Of a stretch of DNA of 64,000 nt, positions 1 to 11,949 are shown one piece after another; positions within the stretch are counted from its first letter, which is position 1; every line of letters begins with the position of its first letter. The notes under the pieces are model-generated. The model did not search any database. It saw only the letters and a list, made by a program, of their open reading frames with translations, and was not told where the DNA came from. The translations under genes and the position numbers were made by a program. Origin of the DNA: Membranipora membranacea (Eukaryota > Bryozoa > Gymnolaemata > Cheilostomatida > Membraniporidae). Location of the stretch: the NCBI GenBank assembly GCA_914767715.1, contig OU612070.1, positions 14,401,501 to 14,465,500 of the forward strand, given 5' to 3'.

Positions 1-912
1 CACCCGTCACTTCACATCACGCCCATTACACCACGTCATACATCATACGAGCAACCTTTGATCAGAAAAACTCTTTCACAGAGATCCTTACTCAGAGACA
101 TGCTCTCATATCTACTAGCATTGAGTTCCTCAGATTGCTGTTGGCATATCAAGTAGAATAAAGTTTTCACGACTCGCGGCGTTGTTTAGTCTTGGCAAAA
201 AGTTGAGTTCCTTAGATCGCTGTTGGCTTGTCGAGTAGTTTAAAGTGTTCATGACCCGCGGCAGAAAGTTTGAGAGCTAGTTCATGGAATACCTTAAACA
301 CATTTATCATCTTCGTTTATGATCACAGGTGTGAAATGTGGTCTGTAAAGGTTTGAAGTAGTAAAAAAGGAATAATACCGAATTAGAAGGTTAAGAGCAT
401 AAAATATGTGATGTCACAAAAGGTTGTTTGCTTGGTGTTGCTCTTCAAATAAAACAAACATACCAGTCCTATTGTTTTATTCTCTCAACAAGCCGTAATT
501 ACATTATTCTCATCTCATTCTTCTGATTGCGGTTAATATGTTGTCAATCTGATTAATTAGGGGTCTTAACAACAAATTAAGCTAATAACTATCCACTTTC
601 ATTGGCAGTCATGTATCCCTCATCATGCCTATCTTCATCTACAACTTATGAAGCGATTTACGGTGATAAGGCGCTTCTGATTTTTTTCCGCTATCAAGCT
701 TGGGGGGATACACCTAGAACAAGTTTGATCCAATTTGCCCGCAGTCCGATCATTCTCATTCTACTGGTGAGCTGGCCGCCTTTTGCTGGCTGCTCAAACA
801 CTAAATGAAGGCAAATCGGATCAGCTTGATCAAGGTTACCCCTTGCAGGCTATAGCGATGTTCGTTGTACTGCTAGGTTTCATTACATAACTCTTAATCT
901 CTTGTTTTACAG
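1..912. other. Upstream/intronic region with a ~60-bp imperfect tandem duplication
   Basis: No exon could be supported here, although the lectin exon at 913 starts in phase 2, so at least one coding exon must lie upstream (here or outside the window). Positions about 121-180 and 203-263 are two diverged copies of one ~60-bp unit, each starting GAGTTCCT and ending in GCGGC. The open frame at 602-808 shows no lectin features. Confidence 0.5.
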
Positions 913-3900
913 ACAATCAGAGGTTGCTTTTGATCAAAAGAGAAATGTGTGGATGGATTACAAAGAATTGACGCCTCTGAATTGGACGACTGCTGATGGC
1001 AGCGAAATTATAACGCCTCCTGTCTGGTAAGACTTCACAATGTGATTGGAGGAATTCCACAAAACTAGAAAAATTTTTTTTCAAATTCCTGTTGATCATT
1101 GGTAGTAAGTACCATTAAAATCCTGACCATGTTAACAGGGAGTAACATTTCCTTACTCTGTGATGATAAGTTAATACATACGCCGCGGTTGACTTTAATA
1201 ATCAACCACAGCATGCATTTGTCAATTTTTTTGCTATTTTTTGTTACAATCGGGAGTTATTCCCATCTCTCAGTTTGTTTGGCAATAGATTACAGATCGT
1301 CATCACCATTGTGATAGTATACTGTTGCATGTTTATGATCAGGTATGTTGGATACCCAGAGGGAGGCGGCAAATGTGGACTATTCTTATACGAGGTCATA
1401 CAGATGAAGAACAGAGCATGCGACCTCAGATCTGCTTTCATGTGTCGAGCTAAAATAGGTAAAAATACAACTAAAAATAGTATACCGGCTGTGCAAGAGC
1501 AACAAAGTACTATCTTTCGTCAAACTGAGAATATTGTAAAATTTAATTTTAACAGCCTTTCGTAGCCATTTGTAATGGGAGTCTTGGTTAGGCTTCTTTT
1601 TTTGTGTGAAATGATCTCCAAAATTCTTTATTTTTTGCCAGTTAGTACTTTGTCGCGCTGGGTTAACGAACTATTAAATAATACTACTTCTCCTGCATAA
1701 TAGAGACCCTTGCTGATGAAATGAGCCAACCAAATTGTGAGGAGATCTTCAGACATTTTATATGACACTGCAGGAGTTGTCACAAAACTTATTCAGCTAT
1801 TTGCGTAGTCGCTGGTGATGTCTGTTCATTGTCCCCTTGTCCTGAGTTTATTGATGCGCATAACCATTTTTTACTTGTTAGTAAAAATCAATGATAAGAA
1901 CAATGATTGACAATGAAGTTTTTATCCTCTTGAGAAATGCTTATGGTGATGGATAAACAGTAGTTACATCTGTGTAAATGATATATTGTCACAGCCTCGA
2001 TATCGAGAAAGATATAATGTCATGTGATGTAATCGATACCTCAGATGGTCAACACAATGACCTAAAGAAACAGAAATAAACACACTTGATGTGATGTTTT
2101 GAGCTAAGCTTCAAAGCTCATATCCAATTCCTTAGTTGCATCAATATCTTCGATCCTAGATAGAAATGTGATGTGTGTTTGAGATGCCTTACTAAGCCTT
2201 GTCTAAGCAGTAAGACTGTTGCATCAAAAGTCTTTCCTATGTCTAAGAAATCATACTCATCCGATCTCGATTCTCAGTGTCATTTATATTCTCACAGAAT
2301 CAGCCCGCGGCCCAATTCAGACCTGTCAGCAGCCTGACCTGCCTGAAGAGACCATGACCTATGAACTTGTTGGCACAATAAAGACAGGCACATATGCCTA
2401 TCTGAGGTGTGAGCAGGACTTTAAGTTATCTTCTACTGGTCATAAAAAAATGTTCTGTGGAAGGAATGGTCGATGGAATAAGAAGAAAGAAGAGCTCGCC
2501 TTTTGTCAGGGTGAGTACCTACTGTCAATTTGTAATCATTACTATATCGCACCATATCAGTCAATTTTTTGTTAATCATTTAGCCAGTTTTCTCAATCAA
2601 ACATTTCTTATAAATTTCATCTCTGTATCTAAGTTGTTATGCTTTACACTGCTCTATTTGTCAATAAGGCAATATTTAGCCCTCATTATAAGTTGTCTCC
2701 TCTTTATACAGGAGAAGAAAACTCTGCAACTGCAAGTAGTACTTTACAACCAGATCAGTCAACAGTTGTAACAGGTTAATCTCATGTAATGCGATTTTAT
2801 TGTAGACTAACCTTCTAGTTTTAGTCTAATAACAAAAAATTTCTAACGTTAGCTAACAGCTCTAAATAAATTGCATGGAATGTCGTAATTTTGATGCATG
2901 AAACAGATTAATCTAGAAGGATCTGTAAAATCGTGTAGATCACTCATCAATGTTCCCATGTCACCCTTACATCTTGAGCTCCTCCTAATTGGACAGATTC
3001 TACCCAATGTGTTGGCTCTGGTTGACTGGTTGGAAGCCCCACCCACCAGCCAATCAGATCAAAGCCAACACATTGGGCAGATGGTTCCTATTAATGCTAT
3101 TTCTTTATCTTTCTCTAAACACAATGCAAGCTATCTGATGTTAGTCTCAATGTAATTTTAATGTTTGTAATGTAATATTACTAATTGGGAGTTGATCATG
3201 ATCATTTCATATGGGGACCAAGAATAGCTCAGTTCGGAGAGTTGTAGACTCAGGATCGCACTATCATGAGGTCGATCTGGTGACCGCCAATTCAACTGCT
3301 TGATTTGACACTCGCCGGTCATAAGTTCTATCAGACCTATAGACAGACTGTGTTTTTCTCCCAACCAGTTGCTCAAATCACAATTAAGTAGTGCTCTTGC
3401 AACCTGATCTAACCGAAGGAAAAATGTTCTTATTCATAAATCTATAGCAAATACCAATGTAAATTCATTGTACTCTCCCACCAAAGCACCATTCACTTCA
3501 CCAGCATGATTCAGCTGTCGTCATATCTTCTTATATTGTATATTTGATCTATTCTTCTATTATAGTTGCCATGTGTGAGGAGTTAGAGATAGGAGACTTA
3601 TACGCCGTGATGTATGACGGAGGTAGGGCTGTGGGTCAGAACAAAACTTTCATTTGTCCGCCCGGCTCACAACTCTCATCTCATACTAATATAAACCGTC
3701 TGGAGATTCTGTGTAACACTGACGGAGTATGGGAAGATATGACATCAGGGGAGATAATCCAAAGTGTTGGAATATGCGAACCAAAAGGTTAGATTCAGTT
3801 ATTACGCATTTGGCGGTACAACAGAGAAGTCACATAATTATTGTTTAATGATGTAGGGAAGTTAGTGTATTTGGGTTTAATCACTCCCACTCTTGTCGAG

Positions 3901-4124
3901 TGACCCTTACCAAACAAATTGTAGGGCTGCATTATGGTAAGAAAGAGATGCTTCATTTACATGTTTACTGTTGATCTAAGCGCCTAAGTTAATCATGTCT
4001 ATCTAAATATTTTGTTTCAGATGTGAATGACGGTGTGAACTCAGCTCAATCTATCATACTCTCAACTCTACCTGCATATATTCTCACCTGTTACTTGCTA
4101 CTATTTTCACATTTTTCTGCTTAG
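913..4124 (+). CDS. C-type lectin + two Sushi/CCP domain protein, probably GPI- or tail-anchored (5' partial)
   Basis: Exons 913-1026, 1343-1458, 2298-2510, 2712-2774, 3566-3787 and 4021-4124 join in one frame, with stop TAG at 4122-4124. The first two exons encode the second half of a C-type lectin domain: WTTADGSEI, then VGYPEGGGKCGLF, then CDLRSAFMCRAKIG, which places the last conserved cysteines. The third exon is a Sushi/CCP module (TCQQPDLP, YLRCEQDF, MFCGRNGRW, FCQG). A short Ser/Thr-rich linker exon follows, then a second Sushi-like module (MCEELEIGDLY, FICPPGSQL, LEILCNTDGVWED, GICEPKG). The last exon is a small polar stretch followed by a hydrophobic C-terminus ending LLLFSHFSA, typical of a GPI signal or a single tail anchor. 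Inferred role: cell-surface recognition or immune-type lectin. The N-terminal half of the lectin domain and the signal peptide were not found. Calcium-binding EPN/QPD and WND motifs are not evident, so sugar binding is uncertain. Confidence 0.82.
2999..3082. repeat. MITE-like hairpin (inverted repeat) in lectin-Sushi intron
   Basis: Two arms of roughly 35-37 bp face each other: CCCAATGTGTTGGCT near 3003 and its complement AGCCAACACATTGGG near 3063, with a short loop around the CCCACCCACC segment. A related single arm (CAGAGCCAACATATTGG) occurs near 31070, so this is a dispersed family rather than a local accident. Confidence 0.6.
3221..3410 (+). mobile_element. Degenerate tRNA-derived SINE
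   Basis: A box-A-like stretch (TAGCTCAGTTCGGAGAG, near 3229) is followed about 35 bp later by a box-B-like stretch (GAGGTCGATCTGG, near 3269), the spacing of a pol III tRNA promoter, with unrelated tail sequence after it. It lies in the intron before the second Sushi exon. Both boxes deviate from consensus, so this is a decayed copy. Confidence 0.45.
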
Positions 4125-5344
4125 TATAAGAACAATTTGTTCCTCAAAAATACACCATACAACTGTTTATTTCCGCCTTCTGTAAAAAAATACCTCAAGA
4201 ATACATACTAACTTGAATGTATCATTGATTGCGTATTTTATGAAATGTATCACAAATTGACATGGTGGAATTGACAAACTTTGACTAGTTTTAAATGTTC
4301 CAGTGTCAGTTCCCATCTTTATTTTGTTTCTTTATGTGCCAAATCATTTTCAAGGTCTATTTTGGTCATCTACTTTTATATGTTTTGTTTAGGCAGAACA
4401 GAACCTTTTGAGCAGATTAATTAGTTGACTTGGGCTGCCGGCAGTATATGATGCTCAAGGAAGCCCGATTGTTTAATATGTGACATGTAATTTGTTGTCA
4501 GATATGTTATAAATGATCTTTCTCTTTTTGTTTTTTCCGCTGTATTATGTATGTGTATTAGCAAGCAAATATCTACCTGGTAATTGACAGAACATGTCTC
4601 TTGTTGTCTTAATATACAGTAAACAAATTACAAACGATGCCATGGGAGGGTGAAATGAATCATTTACTTCACAACTGCACACAATAGACTTTAATTTTCT
4701 GTTTTTGAGGTTAAAGATGTCAAGAGAATGTTCACACTTTTGTTCTCTTTAGCTGACAGTCCTGAGGACTGTGAGAATTTCGGGAAACTTTTCTCCTCAC
4801 AGTTGTCACGGGGTGCAGGCCCGTAGTTCTAGGGGAGGCAGGGAGGCTAGAAAGCTAAATGCAATGCAGTATGGCTTAAAAACACTATTATTGAAATATC
4901 CATGTCAGAGTCAGCTCCTCTGGGATTTCCATTTGCTAATTATATGCCTTAAATTGCTTAGGGAGGAACAAACAGCACCCCTCCTGGTGATGCTTCGAGC
5001 TTGCCAAGGACTTTTGCCTCCCCCACCATTTTTTCTTAACTATGGCCCTGACTTGTCAGCTGTAAGGTCGATGGTACTACTTTGCGTTCTCATGGTAAGT
5101 TTGACCAAGACGGGAGATAGATCGATGGCCTTGATATGATAAGAGAGTTCACCTTCTGCTAATTCTCTCACTATCAGACCGGCTTGTGGATTGAATTCTT
5201 GTTTCATGTCTTCATGTCTTGAGAATAAAGTCAGACAAATAATTGTGGCAGGTCTGTTTTTTGTGTCTCACTCGGGAGACTCAGCATCCTCAGGGAATAT
5301 TTCCGAACTATTTACTGGAGGATTCTCTCGGAGCAAGTCACAGA
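4125..5344. other. Intergenic region
   Basis: This lies between the stop of the lectin-Sushi gene and the start of the metallopeptidase, on the same strand. It presumably holds the 3' UTR of the former and the promoter of the latter. An open frame at 4771-5139 has no recognisable domain and no splice partner. No RNA gene or repeat was recognised. Confidence 0.5.
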
Positions 5345-8300
5345 ATGCAAACTCTGAGTTTATTTTCTTTTTTGATGGTGTTGCTGTCTTCTTTTCAGCA
5401 TGAGACGAAGGCAGAAGGATATCTTATACCTGATGATCTTATCGAGGTGATTTTAATATATACTTCATTATCCATGTTATCATAAACATAGAAATATGTT
5501 TATGATGACTTTATAGAAGTTATTCCCCTTACAGACTCTTATAATATTGACTGAGGAATGCAGATCACTATTACAACAGGCTATAACCCTGGAAAATAGG
5601 GTTCGTAAAATCAGTAAAACACCGTGCTTTGTTTCCTACTCCTGCACAGAATTTTTTGAAAACAAAACTAATGCTGCTTTTCAGCTATCGATTCTGATGC
5701 ATTTTTGCATAGATAAGCCCTGCCTGAAAGTTGTGTCAATATTTTCTAAACCTCATCTTTATCCTGTTGTTGGTTATTTTTTGGTGTTTATCTCTATGTT
5801 ATGTTCATATTTCTCAGGAATTGTTATTCCACAGACGTCAGCTAGTCACCGATATATATCCAGAGTTGATGGTCGTAGTTGACTCGAGCCTGGCTGAGAA
5901 GCTTGGTGGTAGCAATGAGGACATACATACCTACATACAGAGACTTATTGGTAATATACAGAGAGTGTATGACTCCTCACCTCAGCCAAGGGTACACTTC
6001 CGTATAGCCGACATCTATATATGTAAGGTATGTCAAATTGTTCTCAACATAGATAGGGATACAATGACCAAACATTATATAATCTTTATACTTGTAGCTG
6101 TTGTTGTTGTAGCTGTTGTTGTTGTTGTTTTGTTGTTGTTATTGTTGTTTTGTTGTTGTTGTTATTTTTGTTGCTGATCCTGTTGTTTATATTGTTGTGG
6201 TTCTTTTGTATTTCCATGACACCTAAATAATCGTACAATTAGCCTCTAATTAGTGTTAACACTTTAAGAATAAACACATGTTTTAGGACGGATCCTGATT
6301 TTCTGTGCCAGAGCCAAAACAAAATCAGCCTCATACCCACATGATATGTTTGTGTAAAATCTTTATGATTACCACATAGTGAACATTTTCCTACTTCCAG
6401 CTTCCTCTGTTTACAATGAGTTGGGTAATAGAATTTGTGCTTACAGTATATGTATAACTAATAGTGCTATTGTTTCTTAAAGACATCAGATGACTGTTCC
6501 TATCTGAGCCGAAATAAGAAAGGAGGCAAACTTGAGGTGGACAATGAACTATTTATGGTTGAGATGGCTGACTGGGCAAGAGCTAAGAGATCAAAGATGG
6601 TAGCCTATGACCTCATGATGACATTGACATCGTGAGTTTGTTATATCGATCAAAATCATATGAGAAAATAACCACTTGAAATGTGTGATAATGCTTGGTT
6701 GACCTTGATGTCAGACTGGTAAAGAAGTTCCACAGGCAGCACAAACTCCTATACCTTGCATCATTAATAAACCTACATTAATTTGTATCAACTAAACTCA
6801 TATTAATTGAACTTTGTTTCTATTAAACTGCTCTAAGGTTTGACACCAAATAGATTTAATCCTTTCTTCTAGATTGGAAATGTGTCGCTCAGTGAACACC
6901 GATGGAAGCTGTCCCAGAGGTAAAATTTATAGTTACTAAATACTAATACATACCTATTATTTGTTCTCATTATTTCTAACCAAATTTTACTGTTCCAAAT
7001 TGCGCTCATTTTGATGAGACATTATTTATTAATATCAAAGATGTAATGCCAATTATTCAGTCTGACTGTTTAGAAAATCCTTTAAATGTAGCAGCCTGAA
7101 GTACAAGGTTCATCAATGCTTAAATGATTTGTATTCATCTAGGCAGTGGGCTGGCTGGGAAAGCCTATCTTGGTGGAGTATGTGGAAGTTCAAATGTGGG
7201 GATCGCTACGGATGATGGAGGTTTCGGTGGAGTGAAGACTATCGCTCATGAAATGGCTCATCTGTAAGAATTGTAATCGGATTATTACCACATTCACAAA
7301 CAGGGCAGGTGTATGGTTTTATTCTAGACTGTGATGACTGTGCTGTATGGGGATGGGGAGGGTCACTGAAACAGGTCATAATTATAAAAAAATATTCAAC
7401 TAGTCTACAAAAATCAGATGGTGTGTCCCATACTCCCTATATGGATTAATCTTATAACACTATTATCATTAACAAATTGTCTTCTCTTGCTGAGTAGGAA
7501 CGCAGCTCCCCTATTTTAATATAGTATGTGCTGTTTCAATCAGGGTGTAATAAAAAGCAATATCTTATTGAAAGTAAATGTAATGAAATGTATCATAAGA
7601 AAAGATGATATTCACAAGTAGACCATGAACATTCAAATACTATATACACTATAGTACAAATATTATTTATATGTTTATGGGCCCGACTCAATAGCAGACA
7701 AAAATCCGAGGTTGAACATTTTGGTTTTTGTTTATTCTGGGTATATCCAAATAAGTAAGCAACTATGTAAGTCTGTGTTGACTGATTTGTAGGTTTGGAG
7801 CTCAACATGACGGTGCGTCTGGAGGTGGCCAGGATTGTAGTGGAGCTGATGGGTACATAATGGGAGGATCCGGTAACCCACAGAACTTCTTCAGACTCTC
7901 ACCATGTTCTATCAAATCCATCGCTAAACATGTATCGTATGTAAAATAACTACAACAGCCGGTATACTCTCAGTATTCATACCTTTGAATTTTAAAATTG
8001 CTTATCGCCGATAACACTGAATGATCTTAATCCAATTCACCCTATACTGGAAACCTTTATGTTGCCTCACAAATAAGGACGAGATGATTTGAAATGTCAG
8101 CGAGACAATGTAAAGCCCAGTAACGAGCATAATGACTACCTATAAAGTAATGACGACTTATAAGTGAATTGCTGACTTTTCAAAAAAGTTTTTGTTCATA
8201 TTTACAAGTCGCCACAAACTTACAAGTCACCACACACTTAAAGCCACTCATGAAAAGTTTCAAAGCCCTGACCACTGTGATGAATCTATACACTTACAAG

Positions 8301-11300
8301 TCACTATCTATGGGCTACACAAAGGTGATTTCATTATGAGGTTTTTACACTAAATCTAAGCTGGTGTTGTTACAGATCTTCCAGAAGACAGTGTTTATTG
8401 AATGATAACCCTGGTAAATATGAGTTGGATCACACTCTGCAAGGCAGCCTGACGTCTCCAGATGATCAATGTAAGATGAGATATGGACCCGACTCTAAGA
8501 ACTGCCCCTTCTTTGGTGATGTAAGTGAAATATCTCTTTGGCTAGTAAATATGACCTATAAGGGGGAGGGGCGTGAAAAAACCTTTCCAAATTGATGGCA
8601 TTGTTGTAGGTCGGTCAGGTAGATTCATAGAGTACCGAGTAAAAATAGGAACAGCGTATCGCTTAGACATTCTAGTCTCCTAAAAAATGACAGTCTTGAG
8701 TTGATTTGTTGAAAGTATTTATTATGAATGGCTAGAAATGCAAAACATTCACTTTCACTTCCACATAAAATATTAACAATGTGACGCTGACTAGAGACAA
8801 AGACGGAATGTGATGATGATTTTAACATTTGGCAGGTGAATTTAATCAGCAGCAGCAAAGCACTTATAATAATGATTCGTTTAGTCATGCAAGGCAGCTA
8901 TTTTAAGTAGTGGGTGATAGTCTTGAAATAATTACACGAGGATAGAACACAATCGTTGGGCTTCAAAAAGAAAAACAACACGATGTTGTACCGGCATATA
9001 TTTCAAGAATTTGAGCAGCTAGATCTTAGATGTGCGCGCTCAAATGGTTCAGAAATGAAGTATCACTTTTTAGAAGAAATTGAACGAAAACTTTTTAATT
9101 GAATGAAGATCAGGTTCATTAGTAAAACACATCATAATCCTATTGTCCTCATAAAGTTGTGTCTTGTGGTACAATATTTTTGGAGTTGTCCCAAAGAACA
9201 ACGTTGAACGCAGCATGAGCACGCAAAATCTAGACTTTCAGCATGTCTATGTTGATCTCCTGAATTTAATGGATTTTGTATGCTTAGTTCTTCAGCAGAT
9301 TCACCTACAAAATAGAAAGCACAAGATATTGAGACAACAACGAACGTTGGTTGTTGAGACACTAATAAGCTTCTACTCAATTTATCAATTTTCATAAGGC
9401 CATCATTGGGACATATGAGACCATCTGCAATCAAAAACAATATTGGTAAAACTAAGCAACTAAAATGCATGACACGTTATGTATTTATGGTCAGGTACAG
9501 GTAATAGGTACTCTAAACAATAAATGCAATGTAGTCAAGAACTATTATGTACTGTTGTTTGTCCTATTTCCTCACTAAAAACTGCCAACTAGAAAACTAA
9601 GAAACACAGTTATAATCCACCTACCTTCAATGTTCTGACAAAAGCTGCCATCTAGCATTCTGACTAGTCTTCTATAGCAGTTTGTGACCCTCTTATTGTT
9701 ATGATATATCTGTGGCTCAGTGCATTGTTGTACTCTTATACTGCTGGACTCCGCTGCCGACATCATGCTTAATATCAGTAGAGATACAAGAATCAACACA
9801 CATGGGCAGAGCGATGACAGAGGCATTGTGATATGCGATGTCTAGCTTGTTATTTCTCACAGTGATTTAAATACCTTAAAGGTCTGCTATTTATAGTCAT
9901 GACAAAAACCTACAGATTTTTTCCAGATGTCATCGAGTTGAAACTCTCCGCATCATGAGTAATTTCTGTTTTATCAGCTTGTATTTTTATATTTTACTTA
10001 ATGATGATGAAATCAGGAAGAAATCTAACCACCGCTGATAGTGATACTGAATAGCAGTATTGTTTTATCTACGGAAGTTATTATTGCGCAAGTTGTCGTA
10101 GTGCTTATCTTATTATCCATGTGTAGTTTTGTTTTTTTAAACCTGTTTCAAAACTTTAACTACAGCAGTTATCATTGATGACCAATAAGATAAACAGATG
10201 TACAGTGTAGAATGGTTGTCGTGACTGATAGATGACAGCTACTATACTCTACTGTGCACTCTACAGCTAGTGATTACAAGAGATTATAAGATTTGGCAAA
10301 GTTGCACAACTCCGATTGTAGGAAGCCTGCAATAGTCATCTATGATCTCAGGTCCTGGGCAGATCAACATTTACTCCATTGTCTAGCTGACTTACCTTAA
10401 CGCCAACATTTCCCCTTGTCAAATTATATTCATTTGAGAATTTTTTTCCTGACAACAAGTTGAGAAAGCAGTGAATCTTTATGTCTGATTTTAAAATAAA
10501 AAACCGGATATCTATACACTGCTGGCCTGTTTCTGGAGAAGCCTGGGTTATTTCAGGATGATAAAGTGATACAGAGTTGTATTGTTACTATTATAGATAG
10601 ACAAGGAGATTTGTGAGAAGCATTGGTGTTTCTTCCCTTCTACAGGAACCTGTAGGACAAGTGGAGCAGCCTTCTCTGGAACACCTTGTGATCTGAACGA
10701 CTCTGATAAGGTAGTTGTGTTTTGTGCCCCAGTATGATGTTGACTTAGAATAAAACTATTCGACGGGATTAAACTTTATCAGGAGGAAAATTTCACCTTT
10801 TCACAAGTTAAGAAATGTATCACTAGCTAACATTTGCACACCCTCTTTATTTTATATAAGCTCCTTAAATTTGGTGCTAGCTAACATTAAGTCACCCTCA
10901 TACTAGCTAAACTAAACTCTACCTTATATTTACCTCCATGAATAAAGAACATCTTTGTGGGCGGGCTAATTAGATAGGTGTCTCCATCTTCTGCTTCTCA
11001 GCAGTTCTCTCCCGGAACATGCATGAATGAATTGGTTTTACATCCATGCAAGAAATAAAATTCTTTTTCTACTTTTTGCAGCATTGTTACATGAGCTACG
11101 GCTGTGTCGATAAAAGTTTCAGAGCACCTGTAACAGATGTGGATATGTCAGATGTTGTGACACCAGCGCCACCTAGAGACAGGCCAACAGCTAGGATGAG
11201 CAGAACTACAAGATCAAGACCTCAGACAACAGGTGAGATCCCTAGTTTGACAACGTGTGACAGTATATTGGCAGAGGGATTTGCCAATCCTGCAATCCGT

Positions 11301-11949
11301 GATTTTGTTTTCCACAAAACCTAAGTAGGATGAACAACAAATTTTAAACTATGATATGTATATACCTTCGCTATTATTAAATTGAGCGCAATGTCATCAT
11401 AAGTAGAATAAACTGAAACTCACTCACCTTTTAATAAAAGTGCAAACAGCAAAAACATATGACTAATGTGAAAATCTCAGTTTAACATATGATTCGCATA
11501 TTGCAATACCTCGCAATGAAAGGTGTTCAGATATTGCAATATCTCGTAATATATAATGTTCAGGAAACATCACCCAATTCCACATGATTGATAGTACATG
11601 ATTGTCGAGGAAACAAAACAAGTTGAAATTGTAAGATATAATCAAGTGATACAAGAATTTGTTGTTCACGCAACAGAATAAATCCTATATGATATGACAT
11701 GAAATGAAATTTATTGGTGGGATGCTTTCAACTAGATTGCAAATATAATTATTATTTATTGCAGCTGACCCAACTTGTATGGATGCATACCGTACCCACC
11801 TGAAGATAACTTCTACAGGAACCATGACTAATTGTACAGAGAACTACAGGCTATACCCTGAGACCTTCTGTGGTACCGGCTGGGTGAGATCCAGGTGCTG
11901 TGCTACGGCACGAGCTAATTGCCCTGATAGAGATGTGGTCGGCTACTAA
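5345..11949 (+). CDS. Secreted M12B/reprolysin-like zinc metallopeptidase
   Basis: Ten exons (5345-5446, 5818-6027, 6483-6631, 6873-6919, 7143-7263, 7793-7936, 8376-8515, 10646-10710, 11082-11232, 11765-11949) close exactly to 437 aa. The first exon begins MQTLSLFSFLMVLLSSF, a clear signal peptide. The catalytic domain starts soon after (YPELMVVVDSSLAEKLGG). The zinc site HEMAHLFGAQHD is split across the 7263/7793 junction and fits HExxHxxGxxHD; the Met-turn is GYIMGG. After it come a cysteine-rich segment (CLLNDNPG, CPFFGTCRTSG, GTPCDLNDSDKHCYMSYGC), a Pro/Thr/Arg-rich linker, and a last exon with six cysteines (CMDAY, NCTENY, FCGTGW, RCC, NC). The architecture resembles the antarease-like and tick-type reprolysins of invertebrates. 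Only about 25 residues separate the signal peptide from the catalytic domain, so a full prodomain is missing. Secretion is well supported; the substrate is unknown. The intron 8516-10645 holds an insulin-like gene on the other strand. Confidence 0.88.
6095..6180. repeat. (GTT)n-type microsatellite
   Basis: Impure run of GTT/GTTGTT units in a metallopeptidase intron, about 70 bases after the 5' splice site of the second exon. It produces a spurious Val/Leu-rich open frame. Confidence 0.8.
9132..9826 (-). CDS. Insulin-superfamily peptide precursor with an extra cysteine pair
   Basis: Two exons, 9826-9625 and 9304-9132, join through a phase-1 intron (donor GGTAGG, acceptor TTTTGTAG) to give 124 aa. 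The N-terminus (MPLSSLCPCVLILVSLLIL) is a strong signal peptide. The B-chain-like segment is QQC, twelve residues later another C, then CYRRLVRMLDGSFC. The second exon carries FACSCCVQRCSLGQLQKYC, which fits the insulin A-chain pattern CC-x3-C-x8-C with one extra Cys two positions before the CC. The same extra Cys, plus an extra Cys at the N-side of the B chain, is known from molluscan insulin-related peptides. A phase-1 intron within the C region is the classic insulin-family position. B-chain spacing is C-x12-C rather than the usual C-x11-C. No dibasic pair lies between B and A segments. The gene is nested, antisense, inside an intron of the metallopeptidase gene. Expected role: secreted hormone or growth factor acting on a receptor. 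Confidence 0.8.

Noticed and set aside
602..808. 68-codon frame as the missing first lectin exon
   Set aside because: The sequence shows no C-type lectin residues and no donor whose phase fits the exon at 913.
5191..5403. Alternative start for the metallopeptidase in another frame
   Set aside because: Only the frame beginning at 5345 gives a signal peptide and joins the second exon in phase.
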